64,000 nt of DNA from Acidobacteriota bacterium (GTDB lineage Bacteria > Acidobacteriota > Thermoanaerobaculia > Multivoradales > Multivoraceae). The translations under genes and the position numbers were made by a program. Location: the NCBI GenBank assembly GCA_028877275.1, contig JAPPFP010000006.1, positions 434,001 through 498,000 on the forward strand. Reading direction: 5' to 3'. The notes beneath the pieces are model-generated. The model searched no databases. It was not told the origin of the DNA and saw only the letters and a program-made list of their open reading frames with translations. Shown here piece by piece: positions 60,194 to 64,000 of this stretch (position 1 is the first letter of the stretch; each line of letters opens with the position of its first letter).

Positions 60194-61303
60194 ATGACAG
60201 TCACCCTGCTCGATCCGTCGACCGAACCCTCGGTGCTGAAGGCCGGGGCCGAGCCCGAACGGCCGCCGATCATCGATTGCGACTTCCACAACGAGCTCGA
60301 CTCGATCAAGGACCTGTACCCGTATCTCTCCAAGCGCTGGCGCGACCACCTCGAGACCTTCGGCATCCGCCATCCGAACAGCGGTTACTACCCGCGGTTC
60401 ATGGACCACCGCGAGGAAGCGCGGCCGCCTTCGGGGCGCACTCCCGGTTCGGAAGTCGGCTTCGCAGCGGAGGACTTCCTCGATCCCTACAACGTCGAGT
60501 ACGCCATCCTGAACCCGTTGTCGCCGGTCAGTTCGGCTCTCGACCTGGACCTCGGCGCGGCTCTCGCCACCGCCGCCAACGACTGGCAGATCGCCGAGTG
60601 GCTCGATCCGGAACCGCGGTTGCGGGCTTCCGTCGTCGTCACACCGCAGGACCCGGTTGCCGCGGCCGCCGAGATCCGGCGCTGCGGCGCCGACGGGCGC
60701 TTCGCCCAGGTGCTGTTCATGGGCCGGATGCAGGAACCGATGGGCCGTCGCAGGTACTGGCCGATCTACGAGGCCTGCGTCGAGACGGGGATGCATGTCG
60801 CGTCCCACGCCTTCGGCGCCTACGGCCACCCGATCACCGGCGGCGGCCACGCCTCGTACTACATCGAGGATCACACGAGCCCGCCCCAGGCCGTACAGGC
60901 GAACATCACGAGCATGGTCGCAGAAGGCGTGTTCGACCGCTTCCCGAGCCTGCGGATGATCTCGGTCGAGAACGGCTTCGCCTGGCTGCCGCCGCTGATG
61001 TGGCGTCTCGACGCCGCCTGGAGTCTGCTGCGAGACGAGGCGCCGCACCTCCAGCGATTGCCGTCCGAGGTGATCGCCGAGCACGTCTACGTGACGACCC
61101 AGCCGATCGAGGAGCCGCCGCGGCGCCAGGACTTCCTGGCCTTGATTGAGCACTTCGGCGACCTTCGGAGCCACATCCTGCTGGCCAGCGACTATCCGCA
61201 CTGGGACGGCGATAACCCCGACGTCGTCCTGCCCTCTGGACTCGACGAGGAACTCGTCAAGGCCATCCAGTGCGAGAACGCCCGGGCCCTCTACGGGCTG
61301 TAG
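60194..61303 (+). CDS. Amidohydrolase-2 family metal-dependent hydrolase, copy 2
   Basis: The 369-residue homologue of copy 1 begins at ATG 60194 with GGAGGG upstream. It carries IIDCDFHNELDSIKDLYPYL, AILNPLSPVSSALDLDLGAA, MHVASHAFGAYGHPITGGGH, MISVENGFAWLPPLMWRLDA and LLASDYPHWDGDNPDVVLPS, all matched by position in copy 1. It has an N-terminal extension of about 25 residues. The two enzymes may form a heteromer or act on successive intermediates; the sequence does not decide. The Rieske gene begins 40 bp downstream. Confidence 0.85.
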   Translation: MTVTLLDPSTEPSVLKAGAEPERPPIIDCDFHNELDSIKDLYPYLSKRWRDHLETFGIRHPNSGYYPRFMDHREEARPPSGRTPGSEVGFAAEDFLDPYNVEYAILNPLSPVSSALDLDLGAALATAANDWQIAEWLDPEPRLRASVVVTPQDPVAAAAEIRRCGADGRFAQVLFMGRMQEPMGRRRYWPIYEACVETGMHVASHAFGAYGHPITGGGHASYYIEDHTSPPQAVQANITSMVAEGVFDRFPSLRMISVENGFAWLPPLMWRLDAAWSLLRDEAPHLQRLPSEVIAEHVYVTTQPIEEPPRRQDFLALIEHFGDLRSHILLASDYPHWDGDNPDVVLPSGLDEELVKAIQCENARALYGL

Positions 61304-61343
61304 GAACGCCGCCTCGGGTCGTGTCGGCACCGGCGGCTCCCGC

Positions 61344-61823
61344 ATGAAGTACGTCGTCGCCGAGGCCTCCGAGATCGAATCGGGCGAGCGCAAGATCGTC
61401 ACCGTCGCCGGTCGCTCGATCGGCGTCTTCAACCTGGACGGCGAGTTCTTCGCGCTCCGCAACCGCTGCCCGCACCAGGGCGGGAAGCTCTGTGAGGGCA
61501 AGCTCTGGGGCGTGATTCGTTCAGACCTCCCGGGCGATTTCGAGTACCGACCGAGCCGCGAGATCCTCTGCTGCCCCTGGCACGGCTGGGAGTTCCACGT
61601 CCGCACCGGCCAGTCCTGGTGCGCGCCCGAGCGGCTGAGAGTGCGCCGCTACGAGGTCGAGACCGTCGCCGGCGAGGAGATCGCCGAGGCTGCCGATACC
61701 GAGGCGGCGCAGCCCGACGATCCCGACGCCCCGGCCCCAGGGATGGTCAAGGGTCCGTACACCGCCGAGACCTACGCGGTCACACGCGAGGGCGAGTACC
61801 TGGTGGTCGACATCCCCGGGTAG
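61344..61823 (+). CDS. Rieske 2Fe-2S protein
   Basis: The 159-residue protein has the Rieske cluster motifs RCPHQGGKLCEG (Cys and His near residue 41-43) and CCPWHGWEFHVRTGQSWCAP, which supply the two His and two Cys ligands. The start ATG 61344 gives the short N-terminus typical of Rieske ferredoxins, MKYVVAEASEIESGERKIVT. An acidic, Ala/Pro-rich insertion before the terminal YTAETYAVTREGEYLVVDIP is unusual. There is no signal peptide or oxygenase catalytic domain, so it is probably a soluble ferredoxin for an oxygenase or a partner of the adjacent amidohydrolases. Confidence 0.87.
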   Translation: MKYVVAEASEIESGERKIVTVAGRSIGVFNLDGEFFALRNRCPHQGGKLCEGKLWGVIRSDLPGDFEYRPSREILCCPWHGWEFHVRTGQSWCAPERLRVRRYEVETVAGEEIAEAADTEAAQPDDPDAPAPGMVKGPYTAETYAVTREGEYLVVDIPG

Positions 61824-61849
61824 TGACCGCACAGCGAACTCGTCGCCCA

Positions 61850-61881
61850 CTGGGTGCGCCGGCGTCCCCGCCGGCCGCCGC
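61850..61881 (+). repeat. Dispersed 32-nt repeat, copy 2
   Basis: This is identical over 32 nt to the minus strand at 14741-14772. It lies 27 bp after the Rieske stop in the gap before the convergent quinoprotein-like gene. The core is GCCGGCGTCCCCGCCGGC. Confidence 0.7.
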
Positions 61882-61902
61882 CGCAGGCGGCCCGAGAGAC
61901 GC

Positions 61903-61920
61903 GCCGGCCGTCAGGCCGGC
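61903..61920 (+). terminator. Hairpin between convergent genes, Rieske side
   Basis: GCCGGCC (61903-61909) pairs with GGCCGGC (61914-61920) around GTCA. There is no U-run, so it is a weak terminator candidate. Confidence 0.35.
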
Positions 61921-62033
61921 TCAGCTTGGGCGGCCTGCGCTTCAGTCCGCAGGAGATTCCGAGTCCACCGATGCGCCCGATACGCACCGAAGACCCTTCC
62001 GGCTGATAAGGACAAGTCCCAGCGGGTGAAACG

Positions 62034-62051
62034 GCTGGCGTCTTCGCCAGC
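62034..62051 (-). terminator. Hairpin downstream of the anchored PQQ-like gene
   Basis: GCTGGCG (62034-62040) pairs with CGCCAGC (62045-62051) around a 4-nt loop. On the minus strand it is followed by CGUUUC, 20 bp after the stop at 62071. Confidence 0.4.
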
Positions 62052-62070
62052 GGGCGGTCTTGCGACGCTG

Positions 62071-63495
62071 CTACGTCTGCGGCCGAATGTCGAACGCGAC
62101 GGCTTCGCGGTCGTTGCGCACCAGCAGGATCCCCTCGGCGATCGCGGGGTTGTTCCAGGTGCGTCCGGAGACGGCGGGCAGCGCGGCGACTTCCTGGTGG
62201 CTTTCGGGCATGGCGCGCACCAGGACGAGCTGACCCCGTTCCGTGGTGATCAGCAGGTGGCCTGAGGCGAGCAGAAGCTGGCCGTGGCCGTAGCGGCCGC
62301 CCTTCCACATGCGGTCGCCTGTCTCGGCGTCGACGCAGGCGAGGATGCCGTTGTCCAGCCCGTAGACGTAGCCATCGTGGAACACGGAGGTCGAGAAGGT
62401 GTTCTTCATCCGGTTGTTGAACCAGATCTCGCTCGCCGACGCGGTGTTCGCTTCGAGATCCGCATCGACTTCGAGCACCGCGGCACCGTGGCCGTAGCCG
62501 GACGACACGAAGATGCGGTTCGGCGCCACCTGGAGTGGCTGCGCGGCGTTGATGCCGTTCATCGTCGCCCAGGGCCGGCTCCAGTAGGTCCCGCTGCCGT
62601 CGGTGGCAATCCCTGTGACCTGATCGGCGCCGATCAGGACGATCTGGGAAAGGCCGTCCAGCGTGAAGACCGTTGGCGCGGTGTAGGCGCCCTCTGCATC
62701 GAGCGCCCGCCAGCGAATCGCGCCGGTCTCCAGCTCGTAGGCGATGACGGCTCCGTTCGGGCCGCCGGGCGCTGTGAGGACCGCTCCGGCCAGAATCGCC
62801 GGTGACGCCGCCATGCCCCAGGTCAGGTTCGCGGCGCCCGAGTCCTCGAGGATGTTCGTGCGCCAGACCAGAGCGCCGGTCGCGGCGTCGAGCGCCTGCA
62901 GTTCGCCGGTGGCGCCGAGCGCGACCAGGGTGCCCTCGTACAGGGCCGGCGTGGCGCGGGGGCCGTCGCCGCCCATGCTCTCCTCGAAACGAGCGTCCCA
63001 GCTCGCGCTCCACCGTTCGACCCCGGTCAGCAGGTCATACGCGGCGACGACCTCCTGTTCGCGCCGCTGCTCGATCGTGTAGGCGAGGCCGTCTCCGACG
63101 ACGAAGGACGCGTAGCCGCCGCCGACCGGGATGCGCCAGAGTTCGGGCGGGCCTTCGTTCGGCCAGGCCGTGTTGATCGGTTCCGGATAGCGGCCGTCCA
63201 TGTGGAGGCCGCGGTAGTAGGGCCAGGAGCCTGCTGACGGCGTTTCGGCGGCCGGCTCCGGCTCGGCGGCCTGGGCGAGGGCAGGCGCTTCGGCCTGGTC
63301 CCGGTGCGTCTCGATCGCGCGGTAGTGGCGGTCCTCGTGGTGAAAGTCGAGTTGCGGCATCAAACCGCCCGAGATCTGCAGGTGCATTCCCGTCGTCAGG
63401 TTCAGCACCAGCGCCAGGCCGGCGAGCGCGGCCACGGAGATGCCGGTCCATTTCAGGAAGGCAAGGAAGCGGCTTCGTTTCCTGGTTTTGGTCAT
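62071..63495 (-). CDS. Membrane-anchored PQQ-like beta-propeller protein
   Basis: The 474-residue protein has a basic N-terminus and one uncleaved-looking helix (WTGISVAALAGLALVLNLTT), a low-complexity Ala/Glu/Pro linker, then propeller blades: VVAAYDLLTGVERWSASW, LQALDAATGALVWRTNILED, VIAYELETGAIRWRALDAEG and LACVDAETGDRMWKGGRYGH. These PQQ-like repeats occur both in quinoproteins and in structural BamB-like proteins; no clear catalytic Asp/Ca site was recognised. It is monocistronic, facing the acyl-CoA dehydrogenase across 56 bp. Confidence 0.85.
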   Translation of the reverse strand: MTKTRKRSRFLAFLKWTGISVAALAGLALVLNLTTGMHLQISGGLMPQLDFHHEDRHYRAIETHRDQAEAPALAQAAEPEPAAETPSAGSWPYYRGLHMDGRYPEPINTAWPNEGPPELWRIPVGGGYASFVVGDGLAYTIEQRREQEVVAAYDLLTGVERWSASWDARFEESMGGDGPRATPALYEGTLVALGATGELQALDAATGALVWRTNILEDSGAANLTWGMAASPAILAGAVLTAPGGPNGAVIAYELETGAIRWRALDAEGAYTAPTVFTLDGLSQIVLIGADQVTGIATDGSGTYWSRPWATMNGINAAQPLQVAPNRIFVSSGYGHGAAVLEVDADLEANTASASEIWFNNRMKNTFSTSVFHDGYVYGLDNGILACVDAETGDRMWKGGRYGHGQLLLASGHLLITTERGQLVLVRAMPESHQEVAALPAVSGRTWNNPAIAEGILLVRNDREAVAFDIRPQT

Positions 63496-63551
63496 TGCAG
63501 GAATCCTATTCCCTGGCAGTACAGACGTCGCTGTTACTCTGCCGTCCCTCT

Positions 63552-64000
63552 GTGAAGGCCCCCACGGTCCATCTCCGCTTCCTGCCCGCGGCTCTGCCGG
63601 AAGGGGCCGAGAACCTCCGCACGGACGTGCGGGAGCTACTCGAAGAGACGCGCGCCGGGGGCATCTGGTTACCGGACGGACTCTCCTGGTGGGGCCGCAA
63701 CCCGGCGCTCAGCCGTGCGCTCGGCGACGCGGGCTTCATCGGCATGACCTGGCCGCGAGAGTACGGCGGCTCCGAACGGAGCTATCTGGAGCGCTACGTG
63801 GTCACCGAGGAACTGCTGGCGGCCTGCGCCCCGACCGCCTTCCACTGGTTCGCGGACCGCCAGATCGGCCCGAGCATCCTGCGTTACGGCACCGAGGAGC
63901 AGAAGCAGCGCTTCCTGCCGCCGATCGCCCGCGGCGAGCTCTCGTTCGCCGTTGGCATGAGCGAGCCCGACTCCGGCTCCGACCTGGCCTCGATCCGCAC
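63552..64000 (+). CDS. Acyl-CoA dehydrogenase, 3' end beyond window
   Basis: From GTG 63552 the frame is open to the edge (149 codons). It reads GDAGFIGMTWPREYGGSERS, YLERYVVTEELLAACAPTAF, GPSILRYGTEEQKQRFLPPI and ARGELSFAVGMSEPDSGSDL, the N-terminal helical domain and the start of the FAD-binding middle domain of the acyl-CoA dehydrogenase family. Substrate specificity cannot be judged because the catalytic Glu region is off the window. TACTCT at 63535-63540 is a possible -10. No Shine-Dalgarno is visible. Confidence 0.9.
   Translation, partial: MKAPTVHLRFLPAALPEGAENLRTDVRELLEETRAGGIWLPDGLSWWGRNPALSRALGDAGFIGMTWPREYGGSERSYLERYVVTEELLAACAPTAFHWFADRQIGPSILRYGTEEQKQRFLPPIARGELSFAVGMSEPDSGSDLASIR

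Noticed and set aside
62015..62030. An 11-nt match between GTCCCAGCGGG here and the edge of the 28-bp inverted arm
   Set aside because: It is too short to separate from chance in GC-rich sequence.

Overview
The window is high-GC, gene-dense bacterial chromosome with no rRNA, tRNA, CRISPR array or insertion sequence that I could find. The gene content points to an uncultivated Acidobacteriota lineage. The indicators are four tandem secreted von Willebrand A proteins of the VWFA-related acidobacterial type, several soluble PQQ beta-propeller dehydrogenases, a DUF6152 protein, and five members of an uncharacterised secreted family that I call here the CHEGNY family. This placement is an inference from family content; no 16S gene is present to settle it.

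Layout. 1-3389 (minus): an edge-truncated polytopic membrane protein and a lone molybdopterin-binding xanthine/aldehyde oxidase subunit, preceded by an unusual leader holding a Cys-rich mini-ORF and a hairpin. 3884-5854 (minus): RNase E/G. 6262-10770 (plus): HflX, a thioredoxin-like protein, a DUF393 thiol oxidoreductase, a phosphopantetheinyl transferase, and an Xre/MbcA-RES toxin-antitoxin pair that appears to be leaderless. 10763-17131 (minus): a CocE-type hydrolase, a PQQ dehydrogenase, and a fused enoyl-CoA hydratase/3-hydroxyacyl-CoA dehydrogenase, separated by an intergenic region with repeats. 17211-18218 (plus): the first CHEGNY protein. 18251-27606 (minus): the VWA array, four paralogues plus the stub of a fifth, with a TSUP transporter in the middle.

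27715-36569 (plus): a complete Dpp/Opp-type peptide ABC transporter (two permeases, a binding lipoprotein, two ATPases), an MFS carrier, a CHEGNY protein and a 6-phosphogluconate-dehydrogenase-like enzyme, much of it translationally coupled. 36573-38703 (minus): groES-groEL under a textbook CIRCE operator, with a strong terminator. 38812-44231 (plus): an M16 peptidase pair, an alanine/glycine:cation symporter and a START-like protein. 44242-45489 (minus): FabF-type ketosynthase. 45566-51087 (plus): a PQQ dehydrogenase, three CHEGNY-family proteins and a DUF6152 protein.

51142-56982 (minus): an operon of a class III CoA-transferase, a ThDP lyase of the oxalyl-CoA decarboxylase/2-hydroxyacyl-CoA lyase family, an MBL-fold hydrolase, a c-type haem lipoprotein and a PepSY membrane protein. 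57110-61823 (plus): a third large PQQ dehydrogenase, two amidohydrolase-2 enzymes and a Rieske protein. 62071-63495 (minus): an anchored PQQ-like propeller. 63552-64000 (plus): the start of an acyl-CoA dehydrogenase.

Taken together, the genes suggest a heterotroph that takes up peptides, oxidises alcohols, sugars or aldehydes in the periplasm with quinoproteins, degrades acyl-CoAs, and exports many secreted proteins of unknown function. The items most worth following are the leader upstream of the orphan oxidase subunit, the VWA array with its gene-tail remnant, and the CHEGNY/DUF6152/quinoprotein association.
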